A stretch of DNA of 64,000 bases, from assembly GCA_946699065.1 (NCBI GenBank), contig CAMPDV010000216.1:310001-374000 (forward strand), in the 5' to 3' direction. This DNA is from Loxodes magnus (taxonomy: Eukaryota; Ciliophora; Karyorelictea; Loxodida; Loxodidae). The notes beneath the pieces were generated by a model. The model was not told the origin of the DNA and did no database searches. It worked only from the letters and a program-made list of their open reading frames with translations. Positions 1 to 13,001 of the stretch are shown in pieces (within the stretch, counting starts at the first letter, position 1; each line of letters opens with the position of its first letter). Made by a program: the position numbers and the translations under genes.

Positions 1-308
1 TATGCATTAATATAATAAAGCTTCTAGAATAAAACTAACAGCTTATTTGAGTGGTTATAAAGCTAGCCCATCGAATATACTTAGCCATATTACAGTAATA
101 GGATAGACAAGGTTAAACAGATTTATCCATTTTTTGATATATAATCCTAATAAAATGCTAAATATTTCTTACATCTTCACCATAGTTAGCTTAAGTTTAA
201 AAGGTATTGTGATATGTTTAGTATTAATTCATATGAGGAATAAACGTTTTTATATAATGAGTTAATTAAAGAAAAAAGTTATAAAAATCTGTTTAAATAC
301 AGTATAAA

Positions 309-1500
309 ATGCAGGAATAAAGGGTATATCCTAAAATAGTCATAAAGCCGTTATAGAAATCTAGATCAATGCTTAGTCAAGTAAAGTCAAGGAAATTGTT
401 GATTGAAGAATGTGAAGACTAAGGTTAAGAAATTAACTAGAGCTTAATGGAATTGGAGGAGAAGAGGGAGTTTGTAAGCAGAGTAATAAAATAGTAGAAA
501 GGAAGGAATAGAGTTCAGAATATGAAGCATTTAAAAGTAAAACGTATTCTAGATAAGTGGCATCACATGCTCCAGATGGACTTTGCTGTAAATTAAAGAG
601 ACAATGAATAGCCTTAAGTAGGAGATCTGAAAATATTGAGATAATACAAGATTAGTGAAATGATGAAAAAGTAAACAAATAGTGAGAAGTAACTCACTCC
701 ATGTTACTAGTAGAGGAATTCTTTACTTGCTCCAGATTATAAGTATTAAGTAAGTCTTTAAGATAAAAAAGTAAAATAAAAAGAAAATTTATAGGGAATT
801 TAAAATGGATAATCAGATGCTATACAATAAGAGATGAAATGTTAAGAAAGAAGCTAATTGGATTCTTAAGGAGACGTCCCAGAATAAAAAGAACATTCTG
901 CCTTTGTAATTAAGAACTTTTGAAATCTTTAGAAATAAATTAAAAGCTCGTAAAATTCAAAATAAATAGGTTAAAATCTTTTGGTTGCAAATGAGAATAA
1001 AAAAATTTAAGACTCACTGGATAATCTATCTTCCATTGAATTAGCGTGAAATGAAAAATCAAACAGATCATTTTCGTAACCTTAAGAAAAAAAGGATTCT
1101 TTTTCCAGCCCTGACACTGCTAATACGAAAACTTCCTCAACGTCTTGGATCAGTAAAACTTTCAATTTCAATTCTTATAAAATAAACTCTTCATGATAAA
1201 GCTACGAAAATTTAGTAAACTTCAGCCAAGCTAGTAACAAAGTAAAGGACAAATGGTCAGCTGAATAGATAAATTTTTTTTGTTTCTGCATAGTGATTTT
1301 AATATCTTCTTACTTTTATTTGATAATAAAAGGATGAAGCAACAACATTTAATTATATATATTTTATATTTCTCTAATTCTTCCAACTTATTAATTAAAA
1401 TTACTAGCTTAGGCATGCTTATCATTATTTTTATTAAACTATATTTAAATAAAGTGTTCAGCTCGTATATTCCTAGAATAATCTCGCTAAGATAGAAATA
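309..1500 (+). CDS. Membrane protein with long hydrophilic N-terminus, copy A (3' end undefined)
   Basis: Family not recognised. Read with TAA/TAG=Gln and TGA=Trp from the ATG at 309. The first ~310 residues are Lys/Glu/Gln/Ser-rich, with a conserved block HLKVKRILDKW (about 522-563) and a Ser/Thr-rich stretch (about 1,090-1,170). A hydrophobic segment of about 20 residues follows (about 1,270-1,330), so a membrane protein with an N-terminal cytoplasmic or disordered region is inferred. The same start and frame are kept in copies B and C, with no indels in the N-terminal block compared, which supports real coding. Beyond about 1,380 copy A has a one-base deletion relative to B and C, so the C-terminal part may be frameshifted or the gene decayed. 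The end is not defined. The gene converges on the minus-strand gene starting at 6,301. Confidence 0.6.
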
Positions 1501-4123
1501 AAGAAATAAACAATGGAAGTAGAATTTTAAGGGTAATTGATTAAGTCAAGAATATTTGCATTTAGTTCAATATCTTTAATTATTTAAGTTAGTTAATATA
1601 ACTTAAGATCCTAAAATAAAGCTTAGTATATCAACCTACTTTAAATTGATAAAACAATAAGTTTTATAAACTTTGGCTAGCGTTGAATATACTTATTTAA
1701 ACCCTTTTCTGGCTATTAAATTTTTTTATAACTAATTACTTATAATTATGTTAAAAGAATAACCCTTTAAGGAACTCAATTAGCGATTAGTCTTTTAAAG
1801 ATCCACTAATGAGAAAAAAATTTAAGTAAGTTATATAAACAAAGAATTGAAGGCTTTACACAAAAACTTTCATTTTAAAAACTGTTTAATTCTATTCCTT
1901 GTTCGTATGGTTACATTCAGTTTAGCAATCTCAGTTCTATTAAGCCTTAGCATTCACATCTATATTTAAGATCTTTTTTTCTTGTTTCTTTAGTTTTAAT
2001 TAAAAGAGCCTACATTTCTGGAAGAACAAAGTGTCAGAAAATATTTCTAAAAATAAAACTTTTATACAATATTTAGTAGGCAATAGTTTAATAATAAAAT
2101 ACAAGTTAAATTTATTATTATTATCAACTTAAGTATTTCATTGCTATTAGCTTTACTCGTTTAATGGAATAAATTAACTAGAAGCTTTCTTTTTTTCTTC
2201 TTTCTTTTCCTTTCTAATTAGTAACTTTCTAACTCTATCTCTATTCATCCTTTTAAAGCTCACTATTTACGTTCCGTTTCTTTCTGTTCAGCAAAATTAG
2301 ATTCTAGAGTAATTTACTTTGAGTGCTTTTATCTTATATCTTATCTTTTTAATAAATTACTAAAGAGCTTTGATATTAAAATCTCAGGTTCATAGCATTT
2401 CAATCTTTCTCTATCCAAAAATAATTTTATCCTTCAACTTTTCTTTCTCTTCTATAAACTTACATCATAACCATTTTACTTTCTGATTTTTTCTGGTAAA
2501 AAGCTATTTTCTTGATTTATTAAAATTTTAATGTGATCAAGTTGGAAAGGTATTTTAGCCCTTTTCTAGCTTAATTTAGGTTTGCTCTTCCGAATATCTT
2601 TTAAGTCAAACTAGAGACTAAAATATATTTTAAATCCTATAATAGAATAATTATATCATATTGCTTACCATCGTATTTAAGATTATGCATTTTTACTCAC
2701 GTTCATCTAGCCTCTCACTCCAAAACGTCCTCCATTTTCCTTTCTTTCTTCGCCAGGAAGTGCTATGATCTCTTTTTCCCTTGCATCTACAAATTTCCTA
2801 CTAAGTTCATTCAGCATTTCATAGCAAATATCCTATTTAACAGTTAACTTTCTCTTATAGAGTTATACCATTAACTGAATACTAAAATATTCCAAAAGGA
2901 GAAGATGAAATATAATGAAACTGATGCTTAATAAGTTTCAGATGCATTGATTAAGAGCTTTCAGATTTTTAATTTATATCTTAGCAAAAAATTCACATCA
3001 AGCAACTAAATTAGCTTCAGATTTTAGTATTAAGAAAGAACCAAACGGAAAGCTATTGATATAAGAAGAGTTAAATAAAAGATGTTAGAAGCATAAATAG
3101 GAGGATTAAGAAATCAAATAAGACTGAGAAATGTGGTAATTGAAGTAGTATGAGTCAACTAAAGGTACGATCATATAGATATACAATAGTTTTTGTAATG
3201 AAAAGAAAAGTAGAGCTATTTATTTACTCTGAAGTTATAGCTTTAGAAAAAGAATCATTAAGATAAGAATATAGAACTTAAAAAGAATAATTAATGCAGG
3301 ATAGATAAAAGCAAGCAGAAAGGAATTTTATTCTGAAATTAAAAATATAAAGAAGGTAATTTTCGGAAGTAGAAGGTATTTTATATCTAGCTCTGAACTG
3401 AGAATCCAACTATTTATTAGTAACTGATAATTTTATTTATAAGACAGACTTGCAAGCTAATATAAGCGTTTAATGAGTATAGGAGAAATGTTCCTTAAAG
3501 TGATCTATTAATGAGGTGCTTATATGAAGCTTTATTAAGTGGGAGAAAGAAACAAGTAATAAAAAGGATAATGATCAACAATTAAATTCACAATATAGCA
3601 AAAAAAATAATGAAGGATAATAAAATCAATCAGTAAGACCCAGATTCAAAGCCTTTACTTACGATCATAAGTGAGACAATCTACAAAAAGCGAAACAATA
3701 GTATGAATAACATAGGCAAGGGTAAAATTTTTCAAAAGAAGGGATCTAAAGCCTAGACACAACTATTATATATGTTTATTTAAGCTCTAGCAAATAAAGA
3801 TCGTATTATACATAAATCAATAAAAAGAACTATCAATCATAAAGTTTAATAATGCTTGACTTATAGAAATTTAGTTATTTAATTAAGTTTAATTTAATTT
3901 TCATACCAAAATCGAATTTAATAAAGGGACTTATATTTAGAAATAAGGTATTTCAATTATCTACTAAAGTATATAGTTATTAATTATCTGCTTATGGCTA
4001 TATAAGTTATTAGTCTACATCTCTTTGAAATATCAATGTATTTTTTACTAGAAAGTTCTAATTTCTTTATTTAAAGTAATCGATCTTAGAGGATTATATT
4101 CATATAAAGGATAATTTAAATTA

Positions 4124-4253
4124 TCTAAATACATTAGAACACCTAGAGATCAAGTTCCTATTGGTTGGATAGGGAAGTAGGAAGCTCTTAAATAGACGAT
4201 CCTTCTTTAACACTTTAATTTAATTTAATTTAATTTAATTTAATTTAGTTTAA
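4124..4253. mobile_element. 130-bp insertion present only in copy A, flanked by 12-bp direct repeat
   Basis: TCTAAATACATT occurs at 4,124-4,135 and again at 4,254-4,265. Copies B (near 16,745) and C (near 59,040) have a single related site, so copy A carries a 130-bp insertion including one repeat. The insert ends in a (TTTAA)n tract at about 4,214-4,250. A small transposon or an IES-like insertion is inferred; no coding capacity is seen. Confidence 0.6.
4214..4251. repeat. TTTAA pentanucleotide microsatellite
   Basis: Seven or so tandem TTTAA units ending in TTTAG, inside the copy-A-specific insertion and absent from the other two units. Confidence 0.85.
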
Positions 4254-5229
4254 TCTAAATACATTGAAGTCTAAATGAATATTCTGCTAGCATTCTAACT
4301 AAAATCAGTTTTAAACTTAGACAGATTTTGCTTCTTTAGTATTCAAATAATAAACTTCCAGATAAATAAACAGAAAAATTGTAATTATTAAATAACTTAA
4401 TTTAAATTATCTCTATTAGTAATCTGATTAGTGATGAGCTATAAATTAGCTGATATATACAACTTATTAATAGTAGCTATGATGATAGTTCCTCAGCAAT
4501 ACTTGCACATATTATCTATATAGTAGTTAGAAATCAAGCTTTAAGTCTAAGTTTTGATGAAAGTATAAGCTAATATTAGTGTTTTAATCTTCACGTTTGT
4601 ATTAATTTGAAGATTATTACCTAAGTATAAGATACTTAAACTGAATAAGTGGAATATTAACTTTGCTTGTTATGTTTTAATATATTAAAAGGGAAATTTT
4701 AGGTTAAAAAATAGACATGAAATCATAAAGTTAAGTTTACTATCTAATAATTAAAATCTAAACTCATAAAGTTGTAAATATTGCTTAAATAGAGGCTAGT
4801 TATTAAGACTCTATACCTATTGATCCAATAATTTATAAAAAAAATGCAACATTTAAAGATGTTCTAGCTATTAGAAATAAAGCCATTATATAAAATTAAG
4901 CTTCTAGTTGCTAAAATTGATAATTGACTGTAATTATTTGGGGTGAAACTATTAAATATAAATCTTAAATCAAATTAACCTTAAGAGATATTAAGCTTAA
5001 ATGAACCATATCAATCATTTAACATGCTTAATCATTTTATATCACTCTAATGTATTTATCTGGCACTTTTAATATCTTCTTTCTCTTTGATTACTCATCT
5101 AGTGAAACCTATTGAAGCATATCTTAGTTATTTCGACATTTTATGTTCTAGTATTTTCTGATTTTGGGTATAAAATAAAAAGCACCATTTTATTAATACT
5201 AAGAAAATAAGGAAATAGGAGTTTAAAAT

Positions 5230-6301
5230 TGGAAAATGAAACAAAGCAGAGGAGTTTGATGATTAATAAGTTAAAAATATGTAAAGAGTTTCGAAAGCGA
5301 ATCACTCATGTACAGGCTACTAGGTAAAAATAAAAAAGAAATAAAACTACCATGAAAGAAAAAAGGAGAGCCATATAGTCAAATTCTTTTTTGCTTCCTT
5401 CTTCTGAAGCTTTTTACTCTTTTTCTTCTTTTTTAAGTTGAAGTAATAAATTAGTGAATGTTATATCACTAGAAAATCATTCTTGACTTTATTGAGATCT
5501 TTAAGTGCTTTCTTCACTGATAGTGCTTAGACTGGAAAATGAGCTTTAATTTTATAAAGGTTAAGTGCTATTTGCTTTTCTAATTCTTTCATTCACTTAT
5601 TCTAGGGGTACTTAGCTACCTTTTACCAAGACTTATATCTAAGGTATGTTTCTCAAACCGTTTAATTTTATTTTTTCTTTAGGCTTTTTTGTTTAAGTGT
5701 AAGGAGTAGTCCATTATGAAGTCATAAATTTTTATCAATCTTATGCTTCTTATTATTCCTTTGTTATCAAGCTTGTATTGCCAATTTTTGTTTCTAATTC
5801 GCTCTATTTTTATTATAAGAATACTTAAACTTTATTAGATGCCTTTTTTTAATTAACACCTTGTGAGTTATTCAGACTAGACTAGCCTAAATTACTTCTT
5901 TTTCTAGGGGCTAAATCAAAATTATTTGAGATAGATCTCATAATTTAGCTTTGCTTGTTCATGCTTTGATTTATATTCTTTAAATTACCTTTAAAAAGTT
6001 GATCTGAAATTTTAACCCTTTCATTTTGGGCCTTATTGTCACCATCTTACCAATCATCACTAATTTACCGCATCTTTAAATGCCATAAATTCTAAGTTTC
6101 AATACTCTCAAAGTTTTTCTATTCCACCTTACTCTTAAGCTTTTGCAAGGATTCCTTCTTCTCCTAACTCGTCCGTAACCAGCACATCTAGTCTTAGTTA
6201 TCCAATAAAAGTTTATTTTTCTTACCCTCTAATTCCAAACTTTTCTAATATTTTTCTACATTTATGCATTTTAGTCCTTCACCTGAATCTTGCTTCCACA
6301 T
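5230..6301 (-). CDS. Membrane protein with Gln/Ser/Lys-rich N-terminus, convergent partner, copy A
   Basis: Family not recognised. Starts at the ATG complementary to 6,299-6,301 and reads open for about 330 codons under the TAR=Gln, TGA=Trp code, with one frame kept from the start to the membrane segment. The N-terminal ~310 residues are hydrophilic. They include HLKMRQISDDW, which resembles HLKVKRILDKW of the plus-strand gene of the same unit, and a Ser-rich block ending in SSQEWFSSD-type sequence (TGA for W). An acidic EEGSKKE stretch then leads into a strongly hydrophobic segment with YFYLVA near 5,310-5,375. Copies B (18,763) and C (61,068) keep the same frame to this point. The C-terminal part and stop are not resolved; coding may continue to lower coordinates, where it meets the plus-strand gene. 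Confidence 0.7.
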
Positions 6302-8478
6302 TTGTTATAAAGAAAAAATGCTTACAGCAATTTAAATCTCACTGAAGGTTTAATTAAATACATAAATAATAAAAAACCCTTGACTAACTAAATGCTCAAT
6401 ATGGAGTGTAAATTAAAGGTAACTTAATTATTAAACATTCATATTGAATCAAAGTATGCTAGTAGCTATCATCATAGAGAGTGATATCATGTTGTCAATA
6501 AATGGCTAAGAGAATATTACAAGCATTTTGAGTAGACTGTAAAAGGAATATTTAAGGTAAGTAGTATTTTGAGTCGATTCATTCGCTAGGATGATAAACA
6601 ACAGATGTAAAATATGATTTCTTGTCACGCAATGAGTATTAATAGAATGACTAAGAGAGATAAAGAGATAAAGAGATATCATAACTAGTTAAATTAACGA
6701 CCCAAAGCTTTAGGAAATAAAAAAGTTGATACTTGTAACTGGTGAGGGTTATAAAATATAGGGTCAAAATTTCGAGCAAGGGAAGGAACATTTAACTACA
6801 CCAACTGAACATTATATGAATAATATTAGAGAGGCATATTAGTAAGAAAGAGATCCTGATGATGCTTAAGGATAAAACTGTTCTATTAAGAGATTTCATT
6901 AAAATTTTATTTATTCTGTATTGGTTTTATGTCAGTTATATAATTAAGTGATATCAACGTTTTAGAAATTAATTTATAAGAGTATTGAAACAGAATACTC
7001 TAGTAAATGATGACAGAATCTTCACTGTGAATTTAAGAGTAATTTTATTATTGATAATGATAACTTATAGTGCTTATGAAAAATATGACGATTTGCTTAA
7101 TAGCAAGAAACTTTTGTCTTGCTATTATTGCAAATCAAATTTTGACAAATTATCTTGTCAAATATGAAAATCAACGAATTTTAAAATGAGCTATATTCTA
7201 CTCATTACAAAAGTGTAGTCTAAAATCATTCTTACATTTCTTTTTGTTAATTCCCTAAATAGAAATACAAGCTTAACTAATTTCATCTTATGATATTTAA
7301 CTCCTCTTTTATATCTTATAAGCATTAAATGCATTTCATATGGCTTTTATTCTTTAAAGCTATTTTTTCTTTCAGTTTGCTTATAATTTGTCTTAATTGT
7401 ATCGAATATTCACCATATAATATATTAATTAGATCTCTATTTACTACTTTGAGAGCATTTTACGAAGCTTAGTAAAAAAATAGATTTTCTTATTCTTTAA
7501 ATTTTTAGATGAAATATTAGTTCTAATACCTGCATTTTCTTGTTAATAAGGTTTAGATTATGATTTAATACAGACATATAAGGTTAACTTAGGTTTTGTA
7601 AATAAAGGTATTTGATTTAAATTTATTTGATGGTTAATATGACTATGAATAACTGACTCTCTAGCAGAATTATTTAGAAAATCTCTTTAACTACATGTGA
7701 AGGCTAATTTCTATTTTAATTTTACTTTAATGAAGAAGATTCTTCAAACATAATGCTTCAACATATCAACCCAGTAATGCAGGTAGCAAGACCCTATATG
7801 AAATGTGAGATGATTTGGCGAGTTATGAAAAATACTACTATCAAACCGAGCCTTTAAAAATAAACCCTTTACTATTTTTCCAGAAACTTAGAAAAGATTA
7901 TAAATTTCTTTGTTGGTGATAAATCAAAAAGTATGAATTACTTATCCATTTAATTAATAATTTAAATATTATAAGATAAGCATTATCAAGATATAATAAA
8001 ATGTAAGCTTAGCTTATCCATAAGTATTAGCTAATTATTAAAAGATTAATTATTATTTATGCTAGTTACTATTAATTTACCCTAGTCAATAGCTATACTT
8101 TTGGAACCATAGTATCATCTTGAAGTTTTCCTTGCCGTTTCTTTCTATTTTCTTTTAAGCTTCTTATAATAGATTTTTCTGAAATAGTCTATTAGTTAGC
8201 TAGTAGACAATATATTTCTTACTAATATACTTATTTAATTATATCTAATAATAGTAGCTTTATTACTAGATACTTAATTAAATACCATTGTCTAAATAAT
8301 CCTATTTAATTATTAGCTATATATCATTATTTTCTTTTCCCTATGCAAGCAGATAATTTATCTGCTTTTTCTATACCTTCAATATAGGAATTACTAGTCC
8401 TAATACTCTGCTATTTATCAGGTTTATTATAGTTGCTTTTAATAGTAAGCCAGAGTTATTTAATCTACTCCTGATAAA

Positions 8479-9010
8479 TAAAATCTTAAAATGGTGATGA
8501 TGTTGTTCTTAAAGACGCAAGCTACTTAGAGTCAAATCTCAGATATTCTAAATATAAATTTTTTTACCTTTAAGGCTAGACCTTTTAATGGCTCTAGAGT
8601 CTAGGAATTCAAGAAGCTTAGTTTAAAAATCCTGATTATGATACTGAATCTTTTGAACCCTGAAGGATGAAATTTTAGCTAAGAAGAGGAACTACTTTGG
8701 CTAGGAATATAGACCTTAGCTCCTAACTGAAAAATAAAGATAAAGAAATAGAAACCAAATTATTAAGAGCATGATCTCTTATAGCAAAAAATCGTGAGTA
8801 ATAAAAGGTGCATATGGAAATATATAAGGACTAGGGAAAAGGCTTATTAGATTAATTTAAATAGAATTAATAAGGTTAAAATAAAGAATCTGAAGGTAAG
8901 CAAATTTAAGTTATATAAAGTCTAAAATTAACTTTAAAAATAGCTTCTAAAATATTTCAGCTAAAGAAACAAATTTTACTTCAATTGGTATTAAATAAAA
9001 TAATTTAAAA
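8479..9010 (+). CDS. Possible coding region near right of unit, copy A
   Basis: Function unknown. One frame starts ATGGTGATGATG near 8,493 and contains FNGSRVQEFKKL, which is matched by FNGSRVYNFKKL in copy B in the same frame. Slightly downstream a different frame gives a better-balanced sequence with IDLSSQLKNKDKE and about 100 following hydrophilic residues. The change of frame means either a short intron or a frameshift. Composition and copy-to-copy conservation suggest real or recently real coding sequence, probably the cytoplasmic C-terminal part of a larger protein. No catalytic motif was recognised with confidence. Confidence 0.35.
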
Positions 9011-10259
9011 CTTTAATAACCTTAAGCAATCATAAAATGTGGCTGTAATAAGGAACTAGAATAAATATAAAAAATAAAATATTAAAAATAAGAAATAAAA
9101 GCTTGATATGTATAGTAAAAGGTACTAATTTGAGACCGCCTAGTTAATCTGAAAAAGGGATAATACATTATAAAATAGTCCTTTGATATTTCTTTTTAAC
9201 TTTATATGTAAAACTAAATTAATTTAAGATTCAAAAGTTAATTTACAAAGTAAAGGATAAATCTAGTTTAAATATAGTAAAGGGTGTATATGCGTATTAT
9301 CTAGATTCTTCTAATTAAATTAGTATAAAGTAAGCAACAAAAGGCTAAGCTACTGGTTTTATAAATATCTATAATCTAATTTGTATATTTGGTTAAGAAT
9401 GACTTACTATAAAGGATATAAAAAGGTTTAAGTTACCATTTGTTAAATTTCATTATAAAAAGGGTAATAAATATAGCTACTAAGCTTTGTTTTATATAAA
9501 AGGCTAAGTTCATAAGAACATAAAGTTGCAGTATTTTAATTATAAAAACTAAATTTAAAATATTTGGGTAGAAGAATTATTTTTTAGTTTTGAATAGATA
9601 TATAATAATAAAAAGCGAAAGTGAGCTTTAGCTATTATTTTTAGAATCAGTAATCTAGTTAAGTTATTAGTATGTAAGATCTACTAAGGAAAATCTTTTA
9701 TTTAAGTCAAGGAAGAAAAACTTTAGAAAACTTAATCATACATTCAACGCGATTCTGAGTGAAGATTTAAGTAAGAAAAATCCCAAATTTATTAATCTTA
9801 TAGAGTTTTATAATAATCAAGGAGATTCTAACTAATTCTAAAATAAATATGAATCACATAAATTGATTTGACTGAAAGTGTAAAATTATTGTAAGTAATC
9901 TATTTACATAATGCAGGTATGTCTGTATTCAGCTATTTCGTATTAATAGTTCTTAGATAGTGCTATGAGAGATTCTAATTTAAGTTGGAAAAAAGAAAAA
10001 ATAATTGTCTTTAAGTTCAATATGAATAATGAATATACTTAAGATTATATGGCAAAAATCCTGGTAAGTTGAGTATCAGAATGTTATAATTAAAGAAGTA
10101 ATCATATGAAAAAGACTATAAATGCAGATGAATCTAATTTATGATTCAAATTCATTTAATGTATGCAAAAGACAAAATTTAGGATGGTAATTAGACTCTC
10201 ACAGTTTCTTTATTTAAGTAATTTTTATCATAAAGGTTGAAAAAATTAGCTTTAAGTTT

Positions 10260-10980
10260 CCTTAAAACACTTCTTTTTGGAAAAAGGAAGAATTGCATTT
10301 ATATTTTCAAAGAATATAGTTATAAGTTAAATGGTAGCAATCAAGATATTTATCAATTCAAAAAGTTCATGTAAAGTCCTACATTGCAGTTGGCATCTAA
10401 TCCATCAAGATAATACCGAAAAAAGTTGATTATAAAGCAAAATTTTTCAGTTAAGTTCAATCAATACTCTTGAAAATAAATTCAATTGGAAATTCTTTGC
10501 CCTCTAATCTCCATAAGACCAGCTATTAATTCAGTCCTTATAATTATTCAAGCAATTTTAATTCCTCTATTAATTTTAGCTTAAATCTCTTCAAAGTATA
10601 TTTAAATAGAAAAATAAAGCTAAACAAGGCATAAATTAATAAAATAGCAACCACAAAAAATTTGTTATATGCAAGCTCAAGTAAAAATAATTTGAGCCTA
10701 ATTAGCCTTTATTTAAATAACATTTTACCCTCTAGAAATTAATTTAAGCAAGTAGATATTTATGAAGCATGCTACACATTTAATATCACGACATTTCATT
10801 AGTAATTTCTTTGATAAGGTTATGAAAGCAAATGAGAGATAACTAAAAAAAAGTTAAACGAATTAGATTTTTTATGTGTATGAAAAGCAAGAAATATGAG
10901 GAGATCTATGAAATGGATTCTTGGCAAGTTTAAAAGGTGTAGACTAATTAAGATGATTTTAGACTTTCAATAGCTTGTTA
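10260..10980. other. Junction region between copies A and B
   Basis: AT-rich sequence between the last clear copy-A match and the first clear copy-B match. No gene, inverted repeat or target duplication was recognised here; open frames are uninformative under this code. Confidence 0.4.
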
Positions 10981-11568
10981 AATTGCCTAGCTTTTATTAA
11001 ACCAATGAAGAATTTCTAATAAACACATATTTAAAAGCATAGATATCAGTTAATAGATATTATATTATAAATAATACCAAACATTTTCAAAAGGAAAATT
11101 AGATCTTCTAGTTATAAGCTAAAATATTAACTATTTCTCATTATTTCAATAAAATGAGATATAAAGTATATTGATGCTACTTTCAAGAGAAAATATGCAA
11201 AGTTAGCATTTTTTATATTATAATAATTTTGCTATTCAAGGAAGTTAGATTAGTTTTGAGGATACATATCTATAATACCTTAATTATATAATAAAATCTG
11301 CATTAAATAATTGAATAAATTTTTATTTTTAAGTATGTTTTATATCCCTTTAAATGTATATATAATAAGACTCTATCATCTTTGAAGAATTTATCTTCTG
11401 GTAATTTTTCAAGCGAATTGCTAATAAATTGATAGCTCTTTAATCTAATCTAATTTAAATTATAAATAAACATTTGTCTTTGATTCCATTTTATTAGACT
11501 ATATAGATGTGATTTTCATATATATAATAGCAAATTAAAATTACTAAATAAATATGATTTTATTTCAA

Positions 11569-11594
11569 TTTCATTTATTTATTTATTTATTTTT
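11569..11594. repeat. ATTT microsatellite
   Basis: Five or so tandem ATTT units. The corresponding part of copy C (near 54,320) lacks the array. Confidence 0.7.
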
Positions 11595-13001
11595 AAACAG
11601 AGAATTTGTAACGTTTGATATTAAAAATCTCTTAGATTTTCGCTTTAATTACTCAAAATATCTCTATTTAAGAGGTATTACACCATTGATCATTTGTAAT
11701 TCATTGCATATGAAAAATTAGACTTGCTATTTATACCTAACTTACTTTTAATGCTCTATTATATTTAATTAATTTATTTATTATTATACCATATCACTTC
11801 AAAAAAGAGAAAGCAGCTAGTTTAGTTTCTAAGTAGCAGATTTCTGAAAATCTCTAATTTCTTGTTCTTAACCTCTTAATTAAATTACTTACATCATTAG
11901 GATATTTTATTTCTAGCCTTTAATCTAAAATTCTTACTCTTGCTTATCTCATATAGCAGTAAAGAGATATTTTGCTCCTGTTTATCTTTTTAACTCTATA
12001 TTTAAGAGTATTGTTGAGCACTTATCTCTATCACTCTATTTCTAGCTCTTCATTTTATCTTCAATGTCTTTACTACCAATAAATAAAAGTATGATTTGCT
12101 ACTTAAAGTTGATATTTCTGTCTCCATTCCTAGGACTTATTTTTCCTCTTAATATAATTAATGCTATCTAATTAAATGTAGAAGCTAATTTATTAGATAA
12201 TTTACATTTAGGTAAAACACTAGAACTGCTCTGATCATAAAAGCCATATCCTAATAATTAGCCTTCTACCTTTTCTTACTTACATATAATCCCTCAGATC
12301 TTTATTTATATTTAACTATCTAACATATAAATACCTGGCTTGACTATCCATAATTACACCAATATTGGGTAATTAATTATACCTAACTTATTTGAATATC
12401 AAAAGGCTGTTTAGCAGATAATTAGTTGTAACCAGAGTCAAATTAAACTAGCATAATAAGTACTAAAATGCCAGGTAAAAAATGGACTAACTTGGTAAGA
12501 TCTAATAAGGGGTTTATTAATGATTAGAGTAAATAAAAAACAGAAAAGTAAGAACTTAATTTCATATTTTACATACTCTGGTATAATAATAGAGTAGCAT
12601 CTAGAAACATAAGTTTGCTTGTAATTTGCATGATAAAAAAATGAATTAAAGTTAAAAGAGTATATATAGTAAATCTAAAAAAGCTAAATATGCATTAATT
12701 TAAATAAAGCTTCTAGAATAAAACTAACAGCGTATATGTTTGGCATATAAATCTAATTCATCGAATGCAAATAACCATATTACAGTACTAGGATAGTTAA
12801 AGTTAAGCAGATTTTTCCATTTTTTGATGTATAATCTTTTTAAGATATCAAGTAGTTCTTACATTGTAAACCATATTTAGCCTAAGTTTAAAAGTTATAT
12901 TTAAATTTGTAGTGTTAAATTGATATTAGGAATTAACGTTTTTATATAAACAGTTAATTAAAGAAAAAGGTTTATAAAAACCTATTTAAATACAGCATAA
13001 A

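Larger units (their letters stand above)
1..10260. repeat. Large duplicated unit, copy A (left edge cut by window)
   Basis: The first bases match those from about 12,689 (copy B), and the match continues through about 9,190. For example, both copies share the start around the ATG at 309 and the block around 8,345-8,410. Toward 10,130-10,240 the sequence matches the right end of copy C (63,890-63,990). Copies differ by many substitutions and short indels. The unit holds at least one plus-strand and one convergent minus-strand gene. Whether it is a tandem gene-cluster duplication or a very large mobile element is not settled, because no terminal inverted repeat was seen. Confidence 0.8.

Noticed and set aside
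1231-1495. Short ORFs on both strands under the standard code
   Set aside because: They overlap the membrane-segment part of the plus-strand gene and are by-products of T-rich sequence.
9560-10100. Histidine-kinase H-box-like string (RKLNHTFNAIL)
   Set aside because: No N, G1 or G2 box was found downstream, and the frame is not conserved in the other copies (absent from C).
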